A model generated the notes under the pieces. The model was not told where the DNA came from and ran no database searches. It worked only from the letters and a program-made list of their open reading frames with translations. The position numbers and the translations under genes are program-made. A stretch of 64,000 nucleotides of DNA from JALOLV01 sp046295175 (lineage in GTDB: Bacteria; Bacteroidota; Bacteroidia; Cytophagales; Spirosomataceae). Each line of letters opens with the position of its first letter. The stretch's first letter is position 1. The stretch is taken from contig JBKBNY010000001.1 of assembly GCA_046295175.1 (NCBI GenBank), forward strand, positions 1,345,460-1,409,459. The letters run 5' to 3'. This document shows positions 34,881 through 44,239 of the stretch, piece by piece.

Positions 34881-37799
34881 ATGAAGAAATTTTTATTCAT
34901 CCCTTTGCTGTGGGTTGCACAATTGGCTTTGGCTCAAATCGAAATAACATTTCCGAGTGAAAGAACTGTTATCCAACGCAATAAAAACAACGAGGCAACT
35001 TTACACATTACTGGCACTTTTGGCAGCGAATTAGAACGCATTGAGGCTCGCTTGGTGGCGATTCAGGGCGGAAATAATATCGACTGGACCGAAATTGTGC
35101 GAAATCCGAATTTAGGATTTTTTAAAGGTTCGTTAAATGCACGAGGTGGTTGGTATCGACTTGAGGTCAGAGGCATTGCAAATGGTCAGGTTGTCACAAA
35201 TGCTACAATTAACAGGGTAGGTATCGGTGAGGTATTCTTGATTGCAGGACAATCAAATGCCCAAGGCTACTACAATTCGGGGAATCCGTCTGCCAGCGAC
35301 GACCGAGTAAATTGTATCACTAATTTTATAGCCAATGGCTCGCCCATCGAGCCTGATTTTCCGACATTTTCAAAAGTAAATTTCAATACGCATATCTCGC
35401 CAACTGGTAGCGGTTCTTGGTGTTGGGGCAAATTGGGCGATTTATTGGCTCAAAAACTCAACGTACCGATTTTGTTTATGAATGCAGGCTCAGAGGCGAT
35501 GTCGGTTGTAGAATGGCGTTTGAGTGCCGATGGTGCAAGAGGATATAATCCTTATGTAAACAACTACGCACCGGCTGGTTTTCCGTATCAACCATTTAAG
35601 CAAGCTCTCAATTATTACGTAAACCTGCTCGGAATCAGGGGAATTTTGTGGCTGCAAGGCGAGACCGACACCTATTCGGGTACTTCGACCCAAATGTATC
35701 GAGAAAGTTTACAGTTTTTGATTGAACGTTCGAGACAAAATAGTGGTGGTAAAAATATCTCGTGGGTCATTTCTCGTACATCAAAAGACCAATACCGCGG
35801 CACTGCCCAAAGGGTCATTGATGGTCAGAATCAGGTCATTCAACAAACACCAAACACATTTGCTGGCCCCGAAACCGATAATATTGGCCCACGGACGGAT
35901 AATGTGCATTTCTACGGACAAGGATTAATAGACTTGGCCGAAGCTTGGAACAGAAGTTTGGATAATGCTTTTTTTGCGAATTCGATTCCGTATCAAGGAA
36001 CAGCACCGCTCGAACTGGGTTCAAACTGTAATACGTCGAGCATTAATCAGCCAATAAACCTTTCGATGCCGACGGGTTTTAGCTCATATAAATGGAACAC
36101 TGGCGATAGTAATTCCCAGATTCGGGTTGGGCAAGGCACATACAAAGGCTACGCAAAAGATGCCCAAGGAAATGTCTATTTTACGCCACAGATTTCGCTT
36201 CCATCGCAACTCGTACCAGAAAGACCGACGATTTCGGCAAACCGCTCAACGACTCTTTGCCAAGGTGAAAGTGTGAGTTTGTCATCGAATTACAACTCTC
36301 GAAACTATTGGAATAACAGCGAGGTCGGGAAAACGATAAATGTAAACCAAGGTGGTACATTTCAAGTAAGTCATGTAAATCTCTACGGTTGTGTAGCTAC
36401 CTCGAATGGTATTAATGTAAATGTGAATCCATTACCCGAAGCCAAAATCACGGCTGATGGCTCGACCGAGTTTTGTTCGGATAAATCGGTTAGGTTGACA
36501 TCGAGTGGTAATAACAACACTTGGAGCAATGGCCAAACCTCAAAAACGATTACGGTCAATAATTCGGGTGATTATAATGTTACAGTTACTAACGAATTTG
36601 GTTGTAAGCAAACTTCTTCGCCCGTAAAGGTAACGGTTAGACCTTCACCAAACCCTCCGGTAATTACCTCCGACCGCAACACAACTTTCTGCAATGGCGA
36701 AAGTGTCAGGCTTACATCGAATGTGGATGTAAATGAATGGAGTAGCGGCTCTAAAGATAGAACCATCACGGTGAATACTCCGGGCGATTATTTTGTGACC
36801 ACAACCAATGAATTTGGTTGCAAACGCCAGTCGAATATCACAAAAGTTGTAGTAAATCCTTTGCCAGAGAAACCAATCGTAACAACAAATGGTGCAACGG
36901 TTTTTTGCTCGGATAAAAGCGTAACGCTTACTTCAAATATTGTAAATGGTAATCGTTGGAATAATGGCGTGAATAGCCGCACAATCACGACAAGCCAAAG
37001 CGGTGAGTATTTTACAACTGTTCTTAATGAATTTGGATGTGCTAATTCGTCTATCCCGATTTCAATAAAAGTGAATCCACAACCACCTAAACCAAGTATT
37101 TTTGTGGATGGCCAAACAACCATTTGTTCAGACCAAACTACAATCCTAACCGCAACGCCAAATCAGGGGTATTTGTGGAGCAATGGCGAAAAATCACAGC
37201 GGATTCGGGTGAATCAAGAAGGTAATTATACCGCGAAAGTAATTGACCAAAACGGTTGTGAATCGCCTGCATCAAACCCTATTTACGTGACTGTTCGGGC
37301 CGCACCCGAAAAGCCAAGCATCAGTCAAACTGGTACATATACGATAGAAGCCACTACTCCTGTTCCAGTTGGTTCAGTATATGAGTGGAATCTCGAAGGC
37401 AAAACCCTGCCATATAATTCGCCAGTCATCAAGGCTCGTCAGGTTGGGTTTTATTCGCTAAAGGTTATAAATACCTATACATTGCCCAATAATACAAAGT
37501 TAACTTGTGCCTCGCCGTTATCGAGTACGTTGTCATTTTATTATGACTTGCAACAAAAAGGTATGGCTGTGTACCCAAATCCAACGCCACTTGGTAAGGT
37601 TTATATCGAGACTTTAGACGATTTTGAGAATGCCAAAGTGTTGATTTATACGACCAAAGGCGAAAAAGTCAGCGAAATTGATATTCCGAAATTCGATATT
37701 CGTAAAGAAATTGATTTGACAAATTTCACAAAAGGTGAATACCTCATAGCTGTAAAAGCCAGAAACTACGAGGCAGTCAAAAAGGTTTTGGTTGAATGA
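34881..37799 (+). CDS. T9SS-exported SASA-type esterase with Ig-like repeats
   Basis: A 972-residue secreted protein. After the signal peptide (MKKFLFIPLLWVAQLALAQ) comes a beta module (ITFPSERTVIQRNKNNEATL), then an SGNH/SASA esterase domain: GEVFLIAGQSNAQG with the nucleophile Ser, GIRGILWLQGETDTY, and NVHFYGQGLIDLAEAW with the catalytic His. Five Ig-like repeats of about 72 residues follow (each with a Cys near the start, W-x-NG and a final GC pair), and a type-A T9SS sorting domain ends the chain (VYPNPTPLGKVYIE to KGEYLIAVKA). It probably deacetylates surface or environmental sugars. A close paralogue is at 46101. Its stop is 3 bases from the convergent 1675-aa gene. Confidence 0.85.
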   Translation: MKKFLFIPLLWVAQLALAQIEITFPSERTVIQRNKNNEATLHITGTFGSELERIEARLVAIQGGNNIDWTEIVRNPNLGFFKGSLNARGGWYRLEVRGIANGQVVTNATINRVGIGEVFLIAGQSNAQGYYNSGNPSASDDRVNCITNFIANGSPIEPDFPTFSKVNFNTHISPTGSGSWCWGKLGDLLAQKLNVPILFMNAGSEAMSVVEWRLSADGARGYNPYVNNYAPAGFPYQPFKQALNYYVNLLGIRGILWLQGETDTYSGTSTQMYRESLQFLIERSRQNSGGKNISWVISRTSKDQYRGTAQRVIDGQNQVIQQTPNTFAGPETDNIGPRTDNVHFYGQGLIDLAEAWNRSLDNAFFANSIPYQGTAPLELGSNCNTSSINQPINLSMPTGFSSYKWNTGDSNSQIRVGQGTYKGYAKDAQGNVYFTPQISLPSQLVPERPTISANRSTTLCQGESVSLSSNYNSRNYWNNSEVGKTINVNQGGTFQVSHVNLYGCVATSNGINVNVNPLPEAKITADGSTEFCSDKSVRLTSSGNNNTWSNGQTSKTITVNNSGDYNVTVTNEFGCKQTSSPVKVTVRPSPNPPVITSDRNTTFCNGESVRLTSNVDVNEWSSGSKDRTITVNTPGDYFVTTTNEFGCKRQSNITKVVVNPLPEKPIVTTNGATVFCSDKSVTLTSNIVNGNRWNNGVNSRTITTSQSGEYFTTVLNEFGCANSSIPISIKVNPQPPKPSIFVDGQTTICSDQTTILTATPNQGYLWSNGEKSQRIRVNQEGNYTAKVIDQNGCESPASNPIYVTVRAAPEKPSISQTGTYTIEATTPVPVGSVYEWNLEGKTLPYNSPVIKARQVGFYSLKVINTYTLPNNTKLTCASPLSSTLSFYYDLQQKGMAVYPNPTPLGKVYIETLDDFENAKVLIYTTKGEKVSEIDIPKFDIRKEIDLTNFTKGEYLIAVKARNYEAVKKVLVE

Positions 37800-37802
37800 T
37801 AA

Positions 37803-40800
37803 CTACTGATTAATAATAATCTTCGGCCTATTTTGATAGCCATTAGCGGGCAAAGATGGAGCGATTACCTCAAAAGGCGTTTTGGCCGATGGGAAATTCC
37901 GAATCAAATCCGAAAGGTTTATATTTATCGTTTGTCCCTGCGAAAACTGCTCGGTGTGGTTATCAATCCAAGTTTTGAATTCACTGAGTGCATTAAGCGA
38001 GTTGTTATAATATTGCGTATTTCTATCAGCCACAAATATTACGGCTCCAGCCTTATTCAAAAATGCACTTCTTGAGTATTCGAGCATTTTTTGTTTAACC
38101 GTATTTGGGTCGGTGATTCCACCTTGGTTTACAACATCCGATTCATTGATTTCAGATTGTATCTCACCCGTAAAATTCGACCGAATGATGTCGGCATCCC
38201 AAGTTTTTGTACCATTAAATTCGGTGTTTGTGAAAGCTGTTTTTAATACATCGGCATAGGTGCTAATATCTGGCACATTCAATGTCTTGCGGGCAACACT
38301 CAGTTGGTCGGTATTTGAACCTGATTCAAAACAGAATTTAATATTGTTATTTTTGGCTTTTACGGCATTTTTACATTCTATCAAAAACGATTTGAGTTGT
38401 TTGTAATTAAACTTGTACCAGTCTTCAAACAAAGCCGAGTTATACATCGCCCTCACATTTGAGTTTGTCATATTATCCAAAATCGAAACATTCACCTTTG
38501 GCGGCTGGATTTGGTCGGGATTTGTATAATTGGTATTATGTGCTGCATTTACGGCTGCCAAATTAGGGTATTTTTCGGTCACTAACCAGTTTCTAAACTG
38601 CGACACATTAGCTGGGGTGTAATCATATTCGCATGGTCTGGAAGGTACAAAACTAAAGCCATTCCAAGAGTTTTCGTAATTGAAGCCTGTTTCTAATTGT
38701 GCCGACGTCACGACAGAAACCCAGTAGAGTTTTTCTTGCAAAACAGGATAATATCGGTCTAATGCCTTCTCGACAAAGCCTTTCATTTTGGCTTTGGCTG
38801 TTGTAGAGGCAAACGAGCCATGCCCCGAACCATAAGCAATTCGAGCTGGATTGCCAAATTGGTCTTGGGCAATTTCATTAAATAAATCAAAAAGTGCGTT
38901 ACTAAATGTTGTGTAAATCTGTTGATTCGATTGAGTTTCGTCTCGTTCTTGATAATAATAACGGGTATCATCATAATCTACAGCTATCCTGAAAGCTATA
39001 TGGTCGTAAATATTTTTGGCATGATTGATAGTTTTATCATACAAAGCCCAATACTTATCAAGCGAATCGGAGTTAGTCTCGTTAAATTGTGAAAGTGATT
39101 TATAAACATCTTCTAATCGTAACGTAACTCCAAACAAATTGGCCCCCTTATCCGCAAATTCAGTCATTTCTAAGATTGTCTGGTCAATATTGCCTTTATT
39201 AATAAACCCTTTCTGATAACCCAATTTGAAATCAGGAGCTGTAACTGGAGCAATTGCTTTACATCCACCAATTTTGGCACTGAAAACTACACTATCGGCT
39301 GTTTCAAAACCCGGATTCAATAGTATTTTTCTTCCTGAATTGTAAATCACATTTGATTTATTCAGAATTCTGTTATTTGCTTCGATATTTCCAAAACGCT
39401 GGTTTGTTTGCTTGAGAATCGTCAATCTCGAATAATTATCGTCTGGATTTTTGAGATTCAAGCTATTAAGACACACCGTCACGTTTGCTGTACCAGTCGT
39501 TACGGCCGCTTTACCACAGACATTGTAGATTGAATCTATCTTGTAAACACTGCTTTCGGTTGGTATTACTTGGAGCGATTGAAAAGATTTATCCGAAACA
39601 AAAGAAGGGATTCCAGAAATACTGGCATTGTATTCTTTACCCCCATTGACAAACAACGACAAATAAACTGGCGAACCTACCCTACTTATGGTCTGATTAC
39701 CAATCAGTTGTGCCGAAAGCGGATTGTAAATATTTAAAACTAATTCGGGGCTGACGCCTGTGCAGCCGTTTTGGGTCCAGTGAATGGTATAAATGCCCGA
39801 CTGCTGAGGAGTAGGCTGATAATCAATATTTGACCCCACATAAACTGTATTGCCATTGTATTTCAAAACACCTTGTGTGCCTCCCCAACCCTGGATTCGG
39901 TAATTGGTGAGTTTGTTCGAGCACATTTTTTGGTCAAGGCTATACCCCAACTGATTGCTCAGAATGACAGGTTTGGGTGTAGTATTAATAACGAGCGTAT
40001 CATCTACGCGGTAGGTGCCAAAAATTGTATTGTCCATAGTACTAATTCTTGGATAAAACGTATTCTCGCCCAAACTATCTGGGGCTAAAAAAGTGTAGTT
40101 ATCATTACTGGTTGTTGTGAGGTCAAGAACCTTCCCTTGATAAACGCCATTTTTACCAATCAGCTGTATCTTAAACTGTTGATTGTTGATAAATCCTCCG
40201 TTGGTTTTAAACCTGACTTGTCCCTGTGTGCCACTACAAACATGGATTGAAACGGTATCAAGCACAATACTCTGCGGATTGGCAATCTTGGTAATAAAAC
40301 CACGTTTACGGTCATCGAGCGTATCAGCTGTATTGCCAAAATTTGTCTGGATTCGTAATTGTCCAAAACTTGTTTTTCCTACATTATGACCACTCAAAAC
40401 GACATTTTTATACGAATCTACTACTAATCCATTCAAAGCGATGGCTTTTTCGACCTTGATGTTACTGATTGTACCCGCCAATAAGCCCGACGGTTTATAA
40501 ATCGCAATCATTGGGGTTCCCGAAGAATTCGTGTAAGTTTTGAGTTCGGGATTGGGTAATCGGTGATTCGCTATTAAAAAATTCTCTGTTTGTGGAGTGC
40601 TTCTGAGGTATGATGCAACATAAATATTATTTTCTAAATCGACCGCAAGTGTGTTTCGACCATTTTGTAATCGGTGATTATTTAACATAACCCACTGGGC
40701 AATACCGCTCGAATTGATTTTAAATAACGCCACAGTTTGGTTCGAATCGAAATCTTTTGGTGTGGCAGGCAGAGGTAATCCTGCAAAATCACCTCCTGCC

Positions 40801-42830
40801 GAAGGCTTATAATCAAAAGCCAAATAAATATTATTTTGGGTATCTGTTTTTATAGATGGTGCCGCTCCAGAGTAAGTATTTACCAGCTCAATATTCGATT
40901 TTTTTGCCCAATCCCAATTGCTGAGTGTAGTATTATATTTTGCTACAAAATAATCAGCATTATTAAAACTCAATTGATTATTTCTAAAAACAATTTGTTG
41001 GGCTGTATTCATTGCAACAGTACCGCTCGAACCACTCACAATCAGATTATTCTGAGGGTCAATTTCGAGGTTCGATAAACCAAGTATGCCGTTTGTGGTT
41101 GTAATATTTACTTTCTCAAATTTAAGAATACTCAAATTGCTTGTGTTCAACTCGGCAATTACCAAACCTGCTGCTTCATTAGTATATTGGTTGCCGTTTG
41201 TGAATTTAATTGTGTGCAGTAATCCTTGGTTCCACGTATAAAGAAGCCACAATTTGCCATTTCGAGATTTTAAAGAATAATACCCTTTGTTGCCTAAAGT
41301 CAAGGTTGGTTGTGAGTCAAAATTGGCAGGCGAACTCCCACAAGTTTTCATTTCGGTCAAATTAGAGAACGCATCTAAATTGCCACTTAAATCAAACTTT
41401 GCAGCCCAAATGAAGCGTCCTTTGTAGCGATACCAGTATTGGGTTGGATTGGTATTCGGAATCGGATACCGACAAAAACCAAGCAAAGAACCCAATGCAA
41501 AGTCTTCTTCGTCGGTAATTACAAGCGAGGCCTGATTTCGCGGTGCCGAACTACATGGTGCATAGGCATTGTACTCCGAAACGAGGTAAATCTGGTTATT
41601 ATCAATTGTTACATCGCAGTACTGATAATCGCCGATTTCGGCCAGAGAATTCCATTTTCTATACCAAAGTAGCTGTCCAGAAGCCGAGATTCTTGCCAGA
41701 AAACCAGTTCGTTTTTCGGTGCTATCGCAAAAGGCATTGTTGCCCAAAATCGTATTGATTGTCGTATTGCCCAATACCATCTGCTCCGAAAAAAAGCCCG
41801 CTACAACTAAATTATTATCACTATCTAATTCGGTATCGACAATCGTCGAAGGGTATTTAAAAGTATTAGTCCAGAAGGTATCCGCCAACGCCCAAGACCA
41901 GTCTGGTTTACAATTTGAGAGAATAAGTGCCTTTGAAGTTGATACTGAGCAGCCGTTTTTTGAAACCAGGACACTGTAATTTCCTGCATTGCTCAATCCT
42001 GCGTTGCTGATAATCAGCGTGTCGTTTGTACCTGTGCCAAGCCCTGACCAAAGGTAAGAAACCCCATTTAAGCTATCGCTGGCAATGATTTTGACCAAAT
42101 CTCCCATGCAAGGAGCCGTTGGAATGAATGAAATTTTAGGCCTTGGTTTGGTGCGAATCGCTATGTCTTCGCCATTATCTCTACTAATTGCACTCGAATC
42201 AGTGGCGATTATCCGAATCCGATATTTTGTACCTTCCAGAAGTCCATTTTCCAAAAATATCTTTTTTACAGAATCGGTCGAAGCCACTACCGCAAGGTTT
42301 AATGGATTGACGAAAACCCCACTCGAATCGGAAAGCTGAATCGTAAAAGTATTTGTATTGGAGAATGTAGAATCTCTAAAATGCCATTTGACCGTTATCG
42401 AATCTGGTGTACAAATCAGGCTTGAAGCGAGTGGTTTTAAGATAATTGCCGAGTCGGCAACGCTACCACACGAATCTATGATTGATAGATTTGCTCCGTT
42501 ATCAGCACTGACAATCTCAGGATTTGAACTTACCACCCGAATACGGTATTGCCCTCCAAGCAATAGTGTGTCGGGTACTACAAATGCAATTTCTGAAAAT
42601 GTGGTATCCTTAAAGCGACAAAGAGACAATGGATTACTGAAGACTCCGAGCGAGTCCGAAAGTTGAACCGTGAAGTAGTTGTTTGCACCAAAAGTTCCCG
42701 CACTCTCAAAACTTATTTTCTCGACATTTCTTTTACACAGATGCTGCTTGCTGTATGAAATAGAGATGGCCTGAGCATAGGTTTTACAAGAGAAGGCGAT
42801 GATGGATAGAATAATAAAAAACCTTGTCAT
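37803..42830 (-). CDS. 1675-aa multidomain secreted protein with GH42-like C-terminal barrel
   Basis: Signal peptide MTRFFIILSIIAFSCKTYAQ, then two related beta-sandwich domains (FTVQLSDSLGVFSNPLSL and FTIQLSDSSGVFVNPLNL), an Ig-like domain, and a long segment resembling SBBP beta-propeller repeats (STIVDTELDSDNNLVVAGFF, LEIDPQNNLIVSGSSG, ENNIYVASYL). After more Ig-like modules, residues from about 1230 to the end look like a TIM barrel of the GH42 type, with FRNWLVTEKYPNLAAVNAAH and NTNYTNPDQIQPPKV matching the block common in those beta-galactosidases. No type-A sorting domain is seen at the end (PKIIINQ). Catalytic glutamates were not located, so enzymatic activity is unproven. Confidence 0.7.
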   Translation of the reverse strand: MTRFFIILSIIAFSCKTYAQAISISYSKQHLCKRNVEKISFESAGTFGANNYFTVQLSDSLGVFSNPLSLCRFKDTTFSEIAFVVPDTLLLGGQYRIRVVSSNPEIVSADNGANLSIIDSCGSVADSAIILKPLASSLICTPDSITVKWHFRDSTFSNTNTFTIQLSDSSGVFVNPLNLAVVASTDSVKKIFLENGLLEGTKYRIRIIATDSSAISRDNGEDIAIRTKPRPKISFIPTAPCMGDLVKIIASDSLNGVSYLWSGLGTGTNDTLIISNAGLSNAGNYSVLVSKNGCSVSTSKALILSNCKPDWSWALADTFWTNTFKYPSTIVDTELDSDNNLVVAGFFSEQMVLGNTTINTILGNNAFCDSTEKRTGFLARISASGQLLWYRKWNSLAEIGDYQYCDVTIDNNQIYLVSEYNAYAPCSSAPRNQASLVITDEEDFALGSLLGFCRYPIPNTNPTQYWYRYKGRFIWAAKFDLSGNLDAFSNLTEMKTCGSSPANFDSQPTLTLGNKGYYSLKSRNGKLWLLYTWNQGLLHTIKFTNGNQYTNEAAGLVIAELNTSNLSILKFEKVNITTTNGILGLSNLEIDPQNNLIVSGSSGTVAMNTAQQIVFRNNQLSFNNADYFVAKYNTTLSNWDWAKKSNIELVNTYSGAAPSIKTDTQNNIYLAFDYKPSAGGDFAGLPLPATPKDFDSNQTVALFKINSSGIAQWVMLNNHRLQNGRNTLAVDLENNIYVASYLRSTPQTENFLIANHRLPNPELKTYTNSSGTPMIAIYKPSGLLAGTISNIKVEKAIALNGLVVDSYKNVVLSGHNVGKTSFGQLRIQTNFGNTADTLDDRKRGFITKIANPQSIVLDTVSIHVCSGTQGQVRFKTNGGFINNQQFKIQLIGKNGVYQGKVLDLTTTSNDNYTFLAPDSLGENTFYPRISTMDNTIFGTYRVDDTLVINTTPKPVILSNQLGYSLDQKMCSNKLTNYRIQGWGGTQGVLKYNGNTVYVGSNIDYQPTPQQSGIYTIHWTQNGCTGVSPELVLNIYNPLSAQLIGNQTISRVGSPVYLSLFVNGGKEYNASISGIPSFVSDKSFQSLQVIPTESSVYKIDSIYNVCGKAAVTTGTANVTVCLNSLNLKNPDDNYSRLTILKQTNQRFGNIEANNRILNKSNVIYNSGRKILLNPGFETADSVVFSAKIGGCKAIAPVTAPDFKLGYQKGFINKGNIDQTILEMTEFADKGANLFGVTLRLEDVYKSLSQFNETNSDSLDKYWALYDKTINHAKNIYDHIAFRIAVDYDDTRYYYQERDETQSNQQIYTTFSNALFDLFNEIAQDQFGNPARIAYGSGHGSFASTTAKAKMKGFVEKALDRYYPVLQEKLYWVSVVTSAQLETGFNYENSWNGFSFVPSRPCEYDYTPANVSQFRNWLVTEKYPNLAAVNAAHNTNYTNPDQIQPPKVNVSILDNMTNSNVRAMYNSALFEDWYKFNYKQLKSFLIECKNAVKAKNNNIKFCFESGSNTDQLSVARKTLNVPDISTYADVLKTAFTNTEFNGTKTWDADIIRSNFTGEIQSEINESDVVNQGGITDPNTVKQKMLEYSRSAFLNKAGAVIFVADRNTQYYNNSLNALSEFKTWIDNHTEQFSQGQTININLSDLIRNFPSAKTPFEVIAPSLPANGYQNRPKIIINQ

Positions 42831-43001
42831 TACGCACCAGTATTTAGATAACTAAAAGTACATGTAATATTACCTTATATGTGTCAAAAATTTATTTTAC
42901 GGTTACATAAACCCAAATCGGGCATCCACTGCTGGCTGTTGAGAGTATTATTTCAATATTTCTATTAATCGCAATATTACCCTACTTACGTTTTTTACGC
43001 T

Positions 43002-43009
43002 TATATTTG
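43002..43009 (+). promoter_or_regulatory. candidate -10 element for membrane protein gene
   Basis: tatatttg fits TAnnTTTG exactly, 36 bases before the ATG at 43045. No TTG at -33. Confidence 0.38.
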
Positions 43010-43044
43010 TCGCTTTAGAGTTCGTCGTACCCAAAAAAACTTCA

Positions 43045-44172
43045 ATGATTGGTTTGCTAAAAAATGCCTATACTAAATTCATCTCTCTGCCGTACTGGTG
43101 GCTGATTTTTGGTATTTTTCTATTTATCTGGACAATCCAAGTAAATCCGCCACTAAACAGATTAGAAATCCAGAATGGCTTATGGGGTGTTCAGATTCTA
43201 CAATCACAGAATTTCTCAGACAACGATTTTTTAGAAAATATCATGTACGGATACAACCGTGCGTTACGGTTGGCGTTTCCGGCACTACTTAGGCTATTAC
43301 ACATAGCTCAGCCTCGACAAGCATTTATACTCCAGCTTTTCATCGGACTAATTTTTCAGATAATTCTCGTAAAAGCCTGCTTAAAGGCCAGTCAAAACAA
43401 CATTAAAGGTACAATCCTTTTCACTTTTGCTTGCACATACTACTATTTTAGCAATACTGCCGCTGGCGATACTTTTGGGCATGGCGATGCTTTAGCATTT
43501 TTATTTATTTTAGGATGTATAGCCACCGACTCGCCAATATTAGTCGGTTTATGTTTGTTTGGGGCGTATTTTGCCAACGAACGCACATTTACACTATCTT
43601 TGCCGAGTGTAGTTATTTGGTGGCTTTGGGATAAACAATTGCTTTCGCACAAAAAAATCTTGTTTCTGTCGATACCCCTCTCAATAATTATTTATGCAGT
43701 TTGTCGATATTTACTATTACGGCAGCCCCATTTCGATATTCAACTCCCAAATGATATAGGTTTTTTCTACCTCAAAAAAGACCATTCATTTTTCAACAAC
43801 TATATGTTTGCATTTGGTAGTTTGTGGGTGCTGTTTTTTTATTGGTTATTCAAAAAAAGGCAGTTACCTATCCTAATTGGCTTGGTTTTGTTTGCTACAA
43901 TCAGTGCATTTATCGTGGCCGACCAAATCAGGGGTTTATCTTTTGCGTTTCCGTTATTCATTATTGCGTTTAGAGAAATACACAAAATTGAGAATACCAA
44001 CAAAATTAATAATATTTTGCTTTGGGTTGCATTAATAGCAATTATTTTACCAAACTTTAATTATTATGGCGAATACGGTTTCAAACCCACTCTTGTGTAC
44101 TTATTTGTCGAGAAGATATTCATCGACCCCATAGAGTATATTCTCCAGATATTACAAAAAGCTCGTGCATAG
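43045..44172 (+). CDS. polytopic membrane protein of unknown function, 375 aa
   Basis: About nine or ten hydrophobic spans (for example WWLIFGIFLFIWTIQV, FILQLFIGLIFQIILVKACL, ILFLSIPLSIIIYAVCRYLL, LPILIGLVLFATISAFIV, ILLWVALIAIILPNFNYYG). A conserved-looking loop after span 1 (PPLNRLEIQNGLWGVQIL) and charged AGDTFGHGDALAF and AYFANERTFTL motifs lie at span edges, a pattern reminiscent of GT-C glycosyltransferase-like proteins. I do not recognise a family. It is followed by a second polytopic protein with its own promoter. Function not assigned. Confidence 0.6.
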   Translation: MIGLLKNAYTKFISLPYWWLIFGIFLFIWTIQVNPPLNRLEIQNGLWGVQILQSQNFSDNDFLENIMYGYNRALRLAFPALLRLLHIAQPRQAFILQLFIGLIFQIILVKACLKASQNNIKGTILFTFACTYYYFSNTAAGDTFGHGDALAFLFILGCIATDSPILVGLCLFGAYFANERTFTLSLPSVVIWWLWDKQLLSHKKILFLSIPLSIIIYAVCRYLLLRQPHFDIQLPNDIGFFYLKKDHSFFNNYMFAFGSLWVLFFYWLFKKRQLPILIGLVLFATISAFIVADQIRGLSFAFPLFIIAFREIHKIENTNKINNILLWVALIAIILPNFNYYGEYGFKPTLVYLFVEKIFIDPIEYILQILQKARA

Positions 44173-44175
44173 ATG

Positions 44176-44204
44176 TTGGCTTTTATGATTTATTTGTAAT
44201 TTTG
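44176..44204 (+). promoter_or_regulatory. Bacteroidota-type promoter for the 594-aa membrane protein
   Basis: TTG at 44176-44178, an 18-base spacer and taattttg at 44197-44204 match the TTG-N-TAnnTTTG consensus in both elements. It is 36 bases before the ATG at 44240. Confidence 0.55.
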
Positions 44205-44239
44205 CTCATTAGTAATTGTATCGAACCAAAGAAAACTGA

